From assembly GCF_034137685.1 (NCBI RefSeq), contig NZ_CP139418.1, positions 1,019,001-1,083,000 of the forward strand: a DNA stretch of 64,000 nt. Reading direction: 5' to 3'. Both the position numbers and the translations under genes were made by a program. This document shows, one piece after another, positions 18,989-28,863 of the stretch (position 1 is its first letter; every line of letters begins with the position of its first letter). The notes beneath the pieces were generated by a model. That model was not told the origin of the DNA, did no database searches, and saw only the letters and a program-made list of their open reading frames with translations. Origin of the DNA: Streptococcus sp. S1. GTDB taxonomy: Bacteria; Bacillota; Bacilli; Lactobacillales; Streptococcaceae.

Positions 18989-20650
18989 ATGGGATTATTT
19001 GATCGTTTATTTGGAAAAAAAGAAGAAACTGAAAAAGTACTTCCGTCTTCTGAAGAAGTGACGGACAGTACGAAGGTTGAAGAAACTGTCAAAGAGGAGC
19101 CGGCGGCTACCTTAAATGACAAGGAAGAGCAAAAAATCGCTGATATGGAGGCTTACTACCAAGAGCTTAAAGCGCGAATTGCAGCCACTCATCAACCTGT
19201 TTTAACCGTCGCTCAAGAAGAGCCGGCAGAGGAACCTCTTGTAGAAGAAAAAGTGACATCAGAGACTAATGAAGACCAAGTACCAGTAGAGGAGTCTCCA
19301 GTGGTCTTTGAACCTTCTCAAACAGAAGCAAGTCCTGAAGAAGTTTCACCACTAGCTGATGACACGGAGGAGACTAAGCCTCTTGAAGAAGTGAAAATGG
19401 AAGCGGAAGAAACTGAAAATGGTGAGGAAGCAGATGGGGCTAACGGTTCAGAAATGGAAGAAGAGTTACCAATTGCTTCTCCATCATCTGAAGCTGAGCT
19501 AGTAGAAGGGAGCACGACAGAAGAGGAGGTTCTAGAACTAGTAGAAGCTCAGGATGAGGTCCCAGAACCTGAAGTATCAGAAGAGATCGCTCAAGTGGAG
19601 GAAACTTCAGAAGTAGCAGAAGCCGAGTCCAGACTTCCTCAAGGAGAAGCAGCATCAGCAGTTGAAGAAAGAACTGTTGAAGAGGCAGAAGAGCCAATTC
19701 CAGACGAGGTTGAGTCAGAGCAAGAAACCATTCAGGAAAAATACGATCGTAGCTTGAAAAAGACACGGACTGGATTTGGAGCACGTCTCAATGCCTTCTT
19801 TGCTAATTTCCGTTCAGTCGATGAAGAATTCTTTGAAGAATTGGAAGAACTCTTGATCATGAGTGACGTTGGGGTTCAAGTGGCCTCTAATTTAACCGAA
19901 GAGTTGCGTTATGAAGCCCGTTTGGAAAATGCCAAAAAACCAGATGCTCTCAAGCGCGTGATCATCGAAAAATTAGTGGACTTGTATGAAAAGGATGGCC
20001 AATTTAATGAAGCCATTCGTTTTCAAGATGGTCTCACGGTCATGCTCTTTGTTGGGGTCAATGGAGTTGGTAAAACAACCTCTATCGGGAAGTTAGCCCA
20101 CCGCTACAAACAAGAAGGCAAGAAAGTCATGTTGGTTGCAGCAGATACTTTCCGTGCAGGAGCAGTGGCTCAACTGGCAGAATGGGGACGCCGCGTAGAT
20201 GTTCCAGTTGTAACAGGTCCTGAAAAATCAGATCCTGCTAGCGTCGTCTTTGATGGAATGGAACGCGCGATCGCTGAAAACATCGATGTTCTGATGATTG
20301 ATACAGCTGGTCGTCTGCAAAACAAGGACAACCTCATGGCAGAGCTTGAAAAAATCGGCCGGATTATCAAGCGTGTGGTACCTGATGCACCGCATGAAAC
20401 CTTACTGGCCCTTGATGCATCAACCGGTCAAAATGCCTTGGTGCAAGCAAAAGAATTTTCAAAAATTACACCTGTGACAGGAATTGTATTGACCAAGATC
20501 GATGGAACAGCTCGAGGTGGGGTCGTCCTTGCGATCCGTGAAGAGTTGGACATTCCAGTGAAGTTGATTGGATTCGGAGAAAAGATTGATGATATCGGAC
20601 CATTCCACTCAGAAAACTTCATGAGAGGTCTCTTGGAAGGCTTGATTTAA
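18989..20650 (+). CDS. ftsY: Signal recognition particle receptor FtsY
   Basis: SRP-receptor GTPase, 553 residues, that docks ribosome-Ffh complexes at the membrane for co-translational insertion. After a short MGLFDRLFGKKEE start comes an acidic stretch of about 230 residues dominated by E (residues 12-245), longer than in many relatives. The N domain (RTGFGARLNAFF, EELLIMSDVGVQ) and G domain follow: GVNGVGKTTS (G1), DTFRAGAVAQL, DTAGRL (G3), LTKIDGTARGG (G4). It closes the rnc-smc-HAD-HAD cluster. Confidence 0.97.
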   Translation: MGLFDRLFGKKEETEKVLPSSEEVTDSTKVEETVKEEPAATLNDKEEQKIADMEAYYQELKARIAATHQPVLTVAQEEPAEEPLVEEKVTSETNEDQVPVEESPVVFEPSQTEASPEEVSPLADDTEETKPLEEVKMEAEETENGEEADGANGSEMEEELPIASPSSEAELVEGSTTEEEVLELVEAQDEVPEPEVSEEIAQVEETSEVAEAESRLPQGEAASAVEERTVEEAEEPIPDEVESEQETIQEKYDRSLKKTRTGFGARLNAFFANFRSVDEEFFEELEELLIMSDVGVQVASNLTEELRYEARLENAKKPDALKRVIIEKLVDLYEKDGQFNEAIRFQDGLTVMLFVGVNGVGKTTSIGKLAHRYKQEGKKVMLVAADTFRAGAVAQLAEWGRRVDVPVVTGPEKSDPASVVFDGMERAIAENIDVLMIDTAGRLQNKDNLMAELEKIGRIIKRVVPDAPHETLLALDASTGQNALVQAKEFSKITPVTGIVLTKIDGTARGGVVLAIREELDIPVKLIGFGEKIDDIGPFHSENFMRGLLEGLI

Positions 20651-20661
20651 GAGTCAAATAG

Positions 20662-20698
20662 AAAAAGACAAATTGTTGGAAGAACAATTTGTCTTTTT
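20662..20698 (+). terminator. Terminator after ftsY
   Basis: Stem AAAAAGACAAATTGTT with AACAATTTGTCTTTTT, short loop; a perfect 16-bp stem. Confidence 0.92.
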
Positions 20699-20714
20699 GT
20701 TTCCTTGCGCTATC

Positions 20715-20737
20715 AAAAAAACCACCCGAAGGTGGCC
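20715..20737 (-). terminator. Terminator after zwf
   Basis: On the minus strand GCCACC-TTCG-GGTGGT is a tight stem with a stable tetraloop followed by six T. Confidence 0.9.
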
Positions 20738-20741
20738 TTCC

Positions 20742-22208
20742 TTAATTCTTAGGTTCAGGTTTCCAAACCCACTCGGTTCCGTAGTCTGCAAGGAGATCAT
20801 CGGATGCAGTTGGTCCCATGGATCCTGACTTGTATTCATAGAGCGGTGCTCCATTTTCGGCCCATAGTTTTTCAATCCGGTCAATCAATTGCCATGAAGC
20901 ACGGACTTCGTGCCAGTGGCTGTAATTGGTTGAGTCATTGTTTAAAACGTCGAAAATTAATTTTTCATAAGGCTCTGGTGAAGCCCCAGTTGCGGTCGCA
21001 TCTGTTTCGTAGTCAAAGGAAATCGGTGCGATACTGAATTTTTCTCCGACCTCTTTTCCGTTGATGCTCAATGAGAAACCTTCGTTTGGTTGGATATAAA
21101 TGGTCAAGACATTTGGTTGCAAACTATGTCCAAAGATGGAATCGGTTTGCTTGAAGACCACATTGACCATGGTTCCTTTTTGGGTCAAGCGTTTTCCGGT
21201 ACGGAAGAAGAAAGGCACACCGCGGAAGCGCTCACTATCAACAAAGAACGCACCAGAAGCATAGGTCTCCGTAGTAGATTCAGGGTCGACATTGGGCTCA
21301 CTGCGATAAGAGATATCTTTTTTCCCTTCGATCGTACCTGAATGGTATTGACCACGGATAAAGAATTTCTTTAATTCGTCATCTGTTGGATTGTGCAATT
21401 GCTCAAAAACTTTAACCTTTTCTGCCCGAATCGCATCCTTAGTAAAGGTAGCTGGTTTATCCATGGCAAGCAATGACAAAAGCTGAAGGGTATGATTTTG
21501 CACCATGTCCCGAAGGGCCCCTGAGTGATCATAGTAGCCACCGCGTTCTTCAACCCCCAAGCGTTCAGCAAAGGTAATTTGGATATTGTCAATAAAATCT
21601 CGGTTCCAAAGATTATCAAAAATAAGATTTCCAAAACGAATGGCAAAGATATTTTGGATCATTTCTTTTCCAAGATAATGGTCGATCCGGAAGATTTGTT
21701 CTTCATCAAAGGTTTCTTCCAATTCCTTGTTGAGCTGACTAGCCGTTTCTAGGTCTGTACCAAAAGGTTTTTCAACGATCAGGCGCTCAAAACCTTGTCC
21801 ATCTACAATCCCTTCTGATTTTAGGTGTTTAGCAATGGTTCCAAAAAATTGAGGAGCCATGGACAAGAAGAAGACCTTGTTGTGTTCCGTTTGGTATTTT
21901 TCATCCAAGCTGTTTTGCAATTCGCGCAGGGCGATGTAATGTTCGGTATCATTGACATCGTGGCTTTGGTAGTAGAAATGACTAGCGAATTCTTGAGCTT
22001 GTTGAGGGCTATCTGCCAGATCTGTGATGGATTCTACCACGACTGATTCAAAGTATTCCTTGCTCCATGGTCTGCGGGCTGTTCCGATAACCGCAAAGTT
22101 TTCAGATAGATTTCCTGATTTATAGAGTCTAAAAAGGGATGGGTAGAGTTTGCGCTTAGCTAAATCTCCACTGGCCCCGAAAATGGTTACAATAACTTTT
22201 GAAGACAT
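20742..22208 (-). CDS. zwf: Glucose-6-phosphate 1-dehydrogenase
   Basis: NADP-dependent first enzyme of the oxidative pentose phosphate branch, 488 residues. The dinucleotide site GASGDLAKRKLYPSLF is at about residues 10-25, and the active-site motif RIDHYLGKEMIQN is near residue 175. EKPFGTDLETA and the C-terminal domain are intact. It faces ftsY with a terminator on each side, and stands alone as a transcription unit. Confidence 0.97.
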   Translation of the reverse strand: MSSKVIVTIFGASGDLAKRKLYPSLFRLYKSGNLSENFAVIGTARRPWSKEYFESVVVESITDLADSPQQAQEFASHFYYQSHDVNDTEHYIALRELQNSLDEKYQTEHNKVFFLSMAPQFFGTIAKHLKSEGIVDGQGFERLIVEKPFGTDLETASQLNKELEETFDEEQIFRIDHYLGKEMIQNIFAIRFGNLIFDNLWNRDFIDNIQITFAERLGVEERGGYYDHSGALRDMVQNHTLQLLSLLAMDKPATFTKDAIRAEKVKVFEQLHNPTDDELKKFFIRGQYHSGTIEGKKDISYRSEPNVDPESTTETYASGAFFVDSERFRGVPFFFRTGKRLTQKGTMVNVVFKQTDSIFGHSLQPNVLTIYIQPNEGFSLSINGKEVGEKFSIAPISFDYETDATATGASPEPYEKLIFDVLNNDSTNYSHWHEVRASWQLIDRIEKLWAENGAPLYEYKSGSMGPTASDDLLADYGTEWVWKPEPKN

Positions 22209-22333
22209 TTAAGTACCTATTTCCTATTTTATTAACCATATTTTACCATAAAATCTACAAGATTTCTTTGATGGAATCGTTGTTCCGAATATTTTCCGCT
22301 TGGATTAGAGGATTTGAGAGGAAAGCATAGAAA

Positions 22334-22361
22334 AAGCTAGAATCAATGTGGATTCTAGCTT
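22334..22361 (-). terminator. Terminator after the TIGR03943 gene
   Basis: Stem AAGCTAGAATC with GATTCTAGCTT (11 bp), followed on the minus strand by a T run. Confidence 0.88.
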
Positions 22362-22401
22362 GAACGGTTACAAGGTGTTTGGATCTACAACAGAAGCTCC
22401 A

Positions 22402-23217
22402 TCAGAATACGCGGTAGACATAAGGATTATCCGGTTTCGTAATGGTCTGGCAATCGCTAATGTGGAGGACAGGCAAGCTTTGTTTGAGCTGCTTGTGGTA
22501 TTCAATGGACAAGGTTCCTTTCGCATGGATCCAAGTATTGTTTTCGAAATGCTGCGGAGCACCTGTCGTTAAGAGACCGTAGACTCCGGAATCTGCGATA
22601 CAGTGGATGATCCCAAAGCGAAAGAGGAATTGGCTGTCCTTGTTATTGGGGTCATTGTATACAAAACCGGTCAGCTCGATCGTCTTTCCTGCAAATTGGT
22701 CAGGATAATCATAAATCACTTCCATGACTTCCATGTAATTCTCAGTGGTCACCTGGATCACTTTTTTATCAACATATTTCTTTGCCGCCTGCTTCATTTC
22801 TGACTCATAGGCTGACTTGGTAAAATAGCTACTAGTATCTGGTTTGAGATACTGGGTAGTTGTTCCTTCGTCCTGCTGGATTTCCTTGGAAGAACCAGCA
22901 GCAACCGGGAAGTGGTAGCCTTTGGCAGAGACTGTTTGGGAATCCAGTGTCACTGTAGGGAAAAATAGCCCGACAAATAAAGGAATACAGAGCAAGAAAA
23001 TACTCGCCACTTTTGCCCAGAAGCTAGAGAGATGACTGTGGATCTTCATCTGCTTGACCCAGATGATCAGCTGCACAAGAGCTAAAACAAAGGACAAGAA
23101 CATGGAAATATAAGCCAAGTAAGAATAGTGTAAGTTGATGTATTGATTGAGCTTACCAGATAATTGCAGGTACATAGTGAGCTCAAAATAGCCAGCTAAT
23201 ATCAAGAAACGAATCAT
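22402..23217 (-). CDS. TIGR03943-family putative permease subunit
   Basis: Membrane-anchored protein of 271 residues. Helices at about residues 1-20, 34-56 and 73-95 are followed by an extracytoplasmic region with YDYPDQFAGKTIELTGFVY and FRFGIIHCIADSGVYGLL, the pattern of the DUF1980/YcgQ family. It is always found beside a DUF318 permease, as here. The start MIRFLILAGYFE is chosen because ATGA overlaps the stop of the permease gene, a typical coupling. The transported substrate is unknown. Confidence 0.85.
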   Translation of the reverse strand: MIRFLILAGYFELTMYLQLSGKLNQYINLHYSYLAYISMFLSFVLALVQLIIWVKQMKIHSHLSSFWAKVASIFLLCIPLFVGLFFPTVTLDSQTVSAKGYHFPVAAGSSKEIQQDEGTTTQYLKPDTSSYFTKSAYESEMKQAAKKYVDKKVIQVTTENYMEVMEVIYDYPDQFAGKTIELTGFVYNDPNNKDSQFLFRFGIIHCIADSGVYGLLTTGAPQHFENNTWIHAKGTLSIEYHKQLKQSLPVLHISDCQTITKPDNPYVYRVF

Positions 23218-24119
23218 AGCACTACCCCCACAAACCAAGCATAAAGGAGCACAACTCCACTCACAATCCCGATAAATTGCCAGATGAAACGGGTCTTGAG
23301 ATAATTTTTCATCATGAGGAGATTTTTGACATCAAGCATAGGCCCAATCACCAGAAAGGCAAGAACAGGCGCTACTCCAAAACTTGTTAGAAGAGAGGAT
23401 CCAACAAAGGCGTCCGCCTCGCTACAAAGTGAGAGGAGAAAGGACAAGACCATGAGAAGGAGAATAGCAATAACCGGTGTCGCACTGATCGAAGTGAGGA
23501 TCCGTGTTGGGACATAGACTTGGACGAGGCTGGCAAAGAGGCAACCAAATACCAGGTAACGTCCCGTATCAAAGAATTCATCAATGGCTTGCACCAAGAC
23601 TTGGAAGAGCTTCTGACCTTTGCTCAAGTTCCTAAAATCATGTTCATGTACAGCCTTACGATGTTCTTTTTGGATCGAATCTGTTTGAATAAAACCAAGA
23701 AAGATCCCTAGTACCGTTGCGACCAGTAGGGAACCAAGGGCTCGGTAGAGGGCCATCTTGACAGAATTCCCAAAGGCTGAGTAGGTCGCAAAGAGAACGA
23801 TGGGATTGATGACCGGTGCTGTCACCAAAAAGGGGACAGCAGTATAACTTGGGACTTTCTTTTCTAGAAAGCGATTGATAATGGGAACAATCCCACATTC
23901 ACAGGAAGGAAAGATAAAGCCGATAAATGTCCCAAAGAAGATCCGCCCAAATTTATTCTTGGGAAGAAAGCGGTAGACCCTCTCGGGGGTGATATAGATC
24001 TCAATAATCCCTGAAATGATACTTCCGATTAGGACAAACGGTAGGGATTCGATAATAATTGAGAGAAAAATAGCCCCAGCCTGCAAGACGCTAGAGGGAA
24101 GGTGTTGAAAGAATGTCAT
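23214..24119 (-). CDS. DUF318 permease (YcgR/YraQ family)
   Basis: Polytopic permease of 301 residues with about eight hydrophobic segments. Conserved family features are PSCECGIVPI (about residues 71-80), PFLVTAPVINPIVLFATYSAFG and SEADAFVGSSLLTSFG. The cysteines in CECG resemble a metal or metalloid site, and related ArsP proteins export organoarsenicals, but substrate assignment here would be a guess. It overlaps the TIGR03943 gene by 4 bp and the small gene upstream by one base. Confidence 0.87.
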   Translation of the reverse strand: MTFFQHLPSSVLQAGAIFLSIIIESLPFVLIGSIISGIIEIYITPERVYRFLPKNKFGRIFFGTFIGFIFPSCECGIVPIINRFLEKKVPSYTAVPFLVTAPVINPIVLFATYSAFGNSVKMALYRALGSLLVATVLGIFLGFIQTDSIQKEHRKAVHEHDFRNLSKGQKLFQVLVQAIDEFFDTGRYLVFGCLFASLVQVYVPTRILTSISATPVIAILLLMVLSFLLSLCSEADAFVGSSLLTSFGVAPVLAFLVIGPMLDVKNLLMMKNYLKTRFIWQFIGIVSGVVLLYAWFVGVVL

Positions 24120-24268
24120 TACTTAGCCTTCTTTGATTCTTTAGTTGTAGCAGTTTCTGCCTTCTTTTTCTCTTCAGGAAATTCTACTTTCTTTTCTACA
24201 TCCGGAAAACTCGCAAAATTTTCAAACATTTTATCAAGATCATCTGTTTTTGAGAATTTAATAGCCAT
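24119..24268 (-). CDS. 49-residue acidic/basic small protein (SPJ_0845-like)
   Basis: ATG 24268 opens MAIKFSKTDDLDKMFENF and the frame ends at 24119 with TAA sharing its last base with the next ATG (TAATG). AAGGAGG is correctly placed upstream. The N-terminal half (KTDDLDKMFENFASFPD) could form an amphipathic helix; the tail is rich in K, E and T. It resembles the short streptococcal proteins named SPJ_0845 family, which I recall but cannot check here. Tight coupling to the permease suggests a shared function. Confidence 0.8.
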   Translation of the reverse strand: MAIKFSKTDDLDKMFENFASFPDVEKKVEFPEEKKKAETATTKESKKAK

Positions 24269-24430
24269 TGTTAGGCCTCCTTTTTATTTTCTTTCATTAT
24301 AACAAAAAGGAAAGAGCAAGGGGGAAATGGAGTATAAAAGGAAAGATCAATAGGGTCAAAATTATTCTATGGAAAATCCCTGAAACAGAGACCAGAACAG
24401 GCGATCTCACCCCTTGATGGTAGCAAAATA

Positions 24431-24439
24431 TGCTATAAT
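24431..24439 (+). promoter_or_regulatory. tex promoter, predicted leaderless start
   Basis: Extended -10 TGCTATAAT ends 7 nt before ATG 24447, so the A of ATG is near the expected transcription start. Only a weak AGAAG precedes the ATG. Confidence 0.65.
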
Positions 24440-24446
24440 AGAAGCT

Positions 24447-26573
24447 ATGGATAAATATGAAAAAATAGCCCAAGAATTGGGTGTTAGCTTAAAACAAATC
24501 GATACCGTATTGAGTCTGACCGCAGAAGGCTCAACCATTCCCTTCATTGCCCGCTATCGAAAAGATATGACGGGAAATTTAGATGAAGTAGCGATCAAGG
24601 CCATTATTGACCGTGACAAATCCTTAACGGTTCTGGCCGAACGAAAGGAAACCGTCCTTGCTAAGATTGAGGAACAAGGCAAACTGACAGAGGCGCTCAA
24701 GCAGGCTATTGAAGCTGCTGAAAAATTAGCGGATGTCGAAGAGCTCTATCTCCCTTATAAGGAAAAACGGCGGACCAAGGCGACGATTGCCCGAGAAGCA
24801 GGACTTTTCCCCTTGGCACGTCTCATTTTGCAAAATAGTCCAGACTTGGAAGCAGAGTCTCAGAAATTTACCTGTGAGGCCTTCCCAACTGAAACTGCGG
24901 CTTTAGCTGGTGCAGTGGATATTCTGGTAGAAGCTATTTCAGAGGATACCCAATTACGGGCCCTCACCTATCAAGAAATTCATGGGCATTCCCTCATGAC
25001 GTCAACCTTGAAGGATGAAAGCTTAGATCCTAAGAGAACCTTTGAAATCTACTATGATTTTTCTGAGAAGATCAAGAATATGCAAGGCTACCGGACTCTA
25101 GCTCTCAATCGTGGGGAAAAATTGGGCGTTCTCAAAGTCGGATTCGACCACCAACTGGATCGAATCATTCGTATTTTTGAGGCTCGTTTTAAAACTAAAA
25201 ATGCCTATGTCGATGAGGTTATTCAACAAGCGGTTAAGAAAAAAATCGTTCCTGCGATTGAACGTCGGATTCGGACAGAGTTGACGGAGGTGGCAGAAGA
25301 CGGGGCCATTCAATTGTTCTCTGAAAATCTACGGAATCTATTGCTCATTCCTCCATTAAAAGGGCGCGTGGTTCTTGGATTTGACCCAGCCTTTCGGACT
25401 GGTGCTAAACTAGCCGTTGTCGATGAGACAGGAAAGATGCTTGCCACCCAGGTCATCTATCCAATTGCTCCTGCAAAACCAGCTCAGATCGAGCAGGCTA
25501 AAAAGGAACTGTATTCCTTGATCAAGGAGTTCGGAGTAGAAATTATTGCGATTGGAAATGGAACAGCCAGCCGTGAAAGTGAGGCCTTTGTCGCAGAGGT
25601 GCTTCATGACCATCCAGGAGTTCGCTATGTTATTGTCAATGAAAGCGGAGCCTCTGTCTACTCAGCTAGTGAGTTGGCCCGTCATGAGTTCCCAGAGCTA
25701 ACCGTTGAAAAACGCTCGGCCATCTCCATTGCCCGCCGCTTGCAAGATCCGCTAGCAGAATTGGTGAAAATCGATGCCAAATCCATCGGTGTGGGTCAAT
25801 ACCAGCACGATGTCAATCAGAAAAAACTGACAGAAAGCTTGGATTTCGTGGTAGATACTGTCGTCAACCAAGTTGGGGTCAATATCAATACGGCTAGTCC
25901 CTCTCTCTTAGCGCATGTAGCAGGACTCAATAAAACTATCTCTGAAAACATCGTGAAATACCGGGAAGAAGAAGGAATGATTCTTTCACGAGCACAGATT
26001 AAAAAAGTCCCTCGCCTCGGTGCCAAGGCTTTCGAGCAGGCTGCTGGATTCTTACGCATCCCTGAAAGTAAAAACATCTTGGACAATACCGGCGTTCACC
26101 CTGAAAGTTACAAGGAAGTTGGAAAACTTTTTCAGCTTCTTGAAATTACCGAACTCGATGCATCCGCTCAGGAAAAATTAAAAGCTGTGAACATAAAGGA
26201 GATGTCTACTCAGCTGGATCTGGGACCAGAAACCCTGAAAGATATCATTGCGGATCTTCTAAAACCAGGTCGCGATTTGCGGGATTCCTTTGATGCACCC
26301 GTGCTCCGTCAGGATGTCTTGGATATTAAAGACCTGCATATTGGCCAAAAATTAGAAGGGGTTGTGCGCAATGTGGTTGACTTTGGAGCCTTTGTCGATA
26401 TTGGCATTCACGAAGATGGCTTGATTCATATCTCCCATATGAGTAAGCAGTTTATTAAGCATCCAAGCCAGGTCGTCTCAGTAGGTGATTTGGTAACCGT
26501 TTGGGTGAAGAAGATTGATGTGGAACGCGAAAAAGTCAATCTCAGTTTGGTAGCTCCGAATGAATCTGACTGA
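24447..26573 (+). CDS. tex: Tex family RNA-binding transcription accessory protein
   Basis: Cytosolic nucleic-acid-binding protein of 708 residues, related to the bacterial Tex/Spt6 core. It starts [31 protein letters not shown] (about residues 33-49) is the Tex N-terminal signature. The YqgF/RNase H-like domain holds [20 protein letters not shown], helix-hairpin-helix motifs follow ([15 protein letters not shown]), and the C-terminal S1 domain has [21 protein letters not shown] reject the upstream ATG at 24414 because it precedes the promoter. The 3' end overlaps the SprT-like gene by 14 bp. Confidence 0.95.
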   Translation: MDKYEKIAQELGVSLKQIDTVLSLTAEGSTIPFIARYRKDMTGNLDEVAIKAIIDRDKSLTVLAERKETVLAKIEEQGKLTEALKQAIEAAEKLADVEELYLPYKEKRRTKATIAREAGLFPLARLILQNSPDLEAESQKFTCEAFPTETAALAGAVDILVEAISEDTQLRALTYQEIHGHSLMTSTLKDESLDPKRTFEIYYDFSEKIKNMQGYRTLALNRGEKLGVLKVGFDHQLDRIIRIFEARFKTKNAYVDEVIQQAVKKKIVPAIERRIRTELTEVAEDGAIQLFSENLRNLLLIPPLKGRVVLGFDPAFRTGAKLAVVDETGKMLATQVIYPIAPAKPAQIEQAKKELYSLIKEFGVEIIAIGNGTASRESEAFVAEVLHDHPGVRYVIVNESGASVYSASELARHEFPELTVEKRSAISIARRLQDPLAELVKIDAKSIGVGQYQHDVNQKKLTESLDFVVDTVVNQVGVNINTASPSLLAHVAGLNKTISENIVKYREEEGMILSRAQIKKVPRLGAKAFEQAAGFLRIPESKNILDNTGVHPESYKEVGKLFQLLEITELDASAQEKLKAVNIKEMSTQLDLGPETLKDIIADLLKPGRDLRDSFDAPVLRQDVLDIKDLHIGQKLEGVVRNVVDFGAFVDIGIHEDGLIHISHMSKQFIKHPSQVVSVGDLVTVWVKKIDVEREKVNLSLVAPNESD

Positions 26574-27015
26574 GTATGTACGCCAAGTATCCCTAGAAGA
26601 TTTTGGGAGAGAATTCCGTCATCGGGCAGAGTGGAATTCACGTCTTCAAACCACTGGGGGTCGTTTCTTTCCCAAGGATCGACACCTTGATTTCAACCCG
26701 AAAATATACCAAGCTTTTGGGTTAGAGGTCTTTCGCAAAATCGTCCGCCACGAGCTCTGCCATTACCATCTTTACGATCAAGGTAAAGGCTATCGCCACA
26801 AAGATCTAGACTTTAAGCAACTCCTCCAGCAAGTGGACGGTCTTCGTTTCACACCTCCTCTACCAGATAGAACTGGGCGAGTCAAGCGGATCTATCTCTA
26901 TCAATGTCCCCATTGTGGCCAAGAGTATAGACGAAAGCGAAAAATCGATCTGAAGAAATATGCCTGCGGTCGCTGTCGCAGCCGCCTGCAATTTCTTGAA
27001 ATGAGACAAGAGTAA
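26560..27015 (+). CDS. SprT-like zinc metalloprotease family protein
   Basis: Protein of 151 residues of the SprT family. The zincin helix HELCHYHLY (HExxH, about residues 64-72) is followed by a C-terminal zinc ribbon with CPHCG and CGRC. Eukaryotic relatives (Spartan) cut DNA-protein crosslinks, but the bacterial role is not established. The gene begins inside the end of tex, and this tex-sprT pair is common in streptococci, so the two are likely co-translated. Confidence 0.9.
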   Translation: MNLTEYVRQVSLEDFGREFRHRAEWNSRLQTTGGRFFPKDRHLDFNPKIYQAFGLEVFRKIVRHELCHYHLYDQGKGYRHKDLDFKQLLQQVDGLRFTPPLPDRTGRVKRIYLYQCPHCGQEYRRKRKIDLKKYACGRCRSRLQFLEMRQE

Positions 27016-27089
27016 GAATCGGTCTTTAGGCGGATCTCTTTCCAGTTCGACTCTGCTAAAATAGGTCTAACTAGAAAGAGGAAAATCAA

Positions 27090-27371
27090 ATGACAGCATC
27101 ATTTTACAAATTAAAACGACATCGCCTGGTTTCAGGTGTGCTAGCTGGCTTAGCTGATAAATTTGGTCTGAGTGTAACTCTCCTACGCTTCTTGTTTATT
27201 CTTTTCACGGTTTCTCATGCCTTTATCGGTGTGATTATCTACTTACTGTTAGATACGACCTTACCTTATAAGGACGAGGAGGAGCAGGAAATGTTTGATT
27301 ATGGCTCTCGACCTCGTCGAAGAAAAGAGGCTGAACCCATCCATGATCAGAATGATAGTCCGTTCTTCTAA
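27090..27371 (+). CDS. PspC-domain membrane protein
   Basis: Protein of 93 residues with a PspC domain in residues 1-60: a basic start (FYKLKRHRLVSGVLAGLADKF) then a transmembrane helix (LLRFLFILFTVSHAFIGVII). The tail is charged. PspC proteins in enteric bacteria sense envelope stress, but no phage-shock operon is seen here. AGAAAGAGG lies upstream. Confidence 0.85.
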   Translation: MTASFYKLKRHRLVSGVLAGLADKFGLSVTLLRFLFILFTVSHAFIGVIIYLLLDTTLPYKDEEEQEMFDYGSRPRRRKEAEPIHDQNDSPFF

Positions 27372-27383
27372 AAGGAGATTTGA

Positions 27384-27758
27384 GTGAAGCAGAAGTTCTA
27401 TTCCCTTGCTTTTATTCTATATCTCTTCTTCAGTTTTATAGGACAGTTTTTCATTTTAAATCGTTTTTTTGGTGAAGGAGTTGGAACAGTTTTGATCGGA
27501 ATGCTCCTTTTTCCACTGGGCATTTGGAATAGTCTCTTCTACCTCTTGTTTCTGCCAACAGAAATGGCTAGAAAGCCTCAAATTTATCGGTTTTCGATTT
27601 TATTTCTGCCGGTTTTGTATCTGATTTTCTCCTTATTGGGTGGAGGACCTACCGCTTTTATGCTTGGCTTGATCGCATTTCCTTCAAATGCGGTGGTCTA
27701 TGCGTTCTCTACCGGAATCAAATCTATGATCAAAGATTTCTTGCATGGCGAAGGCTAG
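27384..27758 (+). CDS. Small polytopic membrane protein, function unknown
   Basis: Begins with GTG 27384 behind AAAGGAG, 12 bp after the PspC gene, so probably co-transcribed. The 124 residues are almost wholly hydrophobic with about four helices (FYSLAFILYLFFSFIGQFF; GTVLIGMLLFPLGIW; FSILFLPVLYLIFSLLG; AFMLGLIAFPSNAVVYAF). No family is recognised. Confidence 0.75.
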   Translation: MKQKFYSLAFILYLFFSFIGQFFILNRFFGEGVGTVLIGMLLFPLGIWNSLFYLLFLPTEMARKPQIYRFSILFLPVLYLIFSLLGGGPTAFMLGLIAFPSNAVVYAFSTGIKSMIKDFLHGEG

Positions 27759-27788
27759 AGCATTCTTCATATGTTCCCATCATTTTCT

Positions 27789-27821
27789 AGAGGTTGGAGA
27801 CCTTTGTCTTGGCCTCTTTTT
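27789..27821 (+). terminator. Terminator before hprK
   Basis: Interrupted stem pairing AGAGG with CCTCT and AGAC with GTCT, then TTTTT. Mismatches in the middle make it less certain. Confidence 0.6.
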
Positions 27822-27892
27822 GCTTGCCTTAAAAAGGAGTTGAAAATGGATCTTTCAAATGACACTTCAGGCTCTCGTCTGAAGAGAAAATC

Positions 27893-27901
27893 TGCTATAA
27901 T
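27893..27901 (+). promoter_or_regulatory. hprK operon promoter
   Basis: Extended -10 TGCTATAAT. The leader to ATG 27931 would be about 22 nt and holds GGGAG. Confidence 0.6.
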
Positions 27902-27930
27902 AGAGAGAGAATTTGAAAAGGGAGAATGAT

Positions 27931-28863
27931 ATGGCAGTTACTGTTCGCGATCTACAGGAAAAGCTTCGTCTAACGGTTGTTTATGGGGATGATAGCCTCT
28001 TAAGCAAGGAAATTACGACTGCGGACATTTCACGTCCAGGTCTTGAAATGACGGGCTATTTCGACTATTACACACCTGAGCGGATTCAGCTTGTAGGAAT
28101 GAAAGAATGGTCCTACCTGGTGAAGATGAGCTCTCACAACCGTCATCAGGTCCTGCGCAAGATGTTCCAGCCAGAGACACCTGTCATCATTGTCGCGAGG
28201 AATTTAGAAATTCCAGAAGAAATGTTGCGAGCTGCTGAAGAGAAGCAACTAGCCATTTTGAAGAGCAATGTTGTAACGAGTCGTTTATCTGGAGAACTTT
28301 CTAGCTATTTGGATAGTCGCCTAGCAGAACGTACGAGTGTACACGGTGTCTTGATGGATATTTATGGGATGGGTGTCTTGATCCAAGGAGATAGCGGAAT
28401 CGGGAAAAGCGAGACAGGTCTGGAACTTGTCAAGCGGGGTCACCGCCTCGTAGCAGATGACCGAGTTGATATCTATGCGAGAGACGAGATGACCCTTTGG
28501 GGAGAGCCAGCTGAAATCCTACGCCACTTACTAGAGATCCGTGGTGTCGGGATTATCGATGTCATGAGTCTTTACGGTGCGAGTGCTGTCAAGGATTCTT
28601 CACAAGTCCAAATCGCCGTTTACTTGGAAAATTATGCTAAGGATCAGGTTTATGATCGTCTTGGTAATAATGCAGAAGAGTTGGAAATCGGTGGCGTGAC
28701 CATTCCTCGTATACGCATCCCTGTGAAGACTGGTCGGAACATTTCGGTCGTGATTGAAGCCGCAGCTATGAATGTTCGGGCCAAAGAAATGGGCTATGAT
28801 GCTACCAAAACTTTTGAAGAACGTTTGTCCCAGTTGATTAGTCAAAATGAGGTGAAGGAATGA
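27931..28863 (+). CDS. hprK: HPr kinase/phosphorylase
   Basis: Bifunctional enzyme of 310 residues that phosphorylates or dephosphorylates Ser46 of HPr, the signal read by CcpA. Walker A is [11 protein letters not shown] (about residues 152-162), and the family signature [19 protein letters not shown] carries the phosphorolysis region. I chose ATG 27931 ([12 protein letters not shown]) with GGGAG 6 nt upstream over an in-frame TTG 18 nt earlier. It heads an operon with lgt (4-bp overlap), as in pneumococcus. Confidence 0.96.
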   Translation: MAVTVRDLQEKLRLTVVYGDDSLLSKEITTADISRPGLEMTGYFDYYTPERIQLVGMKEWSYLVKMSSHNRHQVLRKMFQPETPVIIVARNLEIPEEMLRAAEEKQLAILKSNVVTSRLSGELSSYLDSRLAERTSVHGVLMDIYGMGVLIQGDSGIGKSETGLELVKRGHRLVADDRVDIYARDEMTLWGEPAEILRHLLEIRGVGIIDVMSLYGASAVKDSSQVQIAVYLENYAKDQVYDRLGNNAEELEIGGVTIPRIRIPVKTGRNISVVIEAAAMNVRAKEMGYDATKTFEERLSQLISQNEVKE

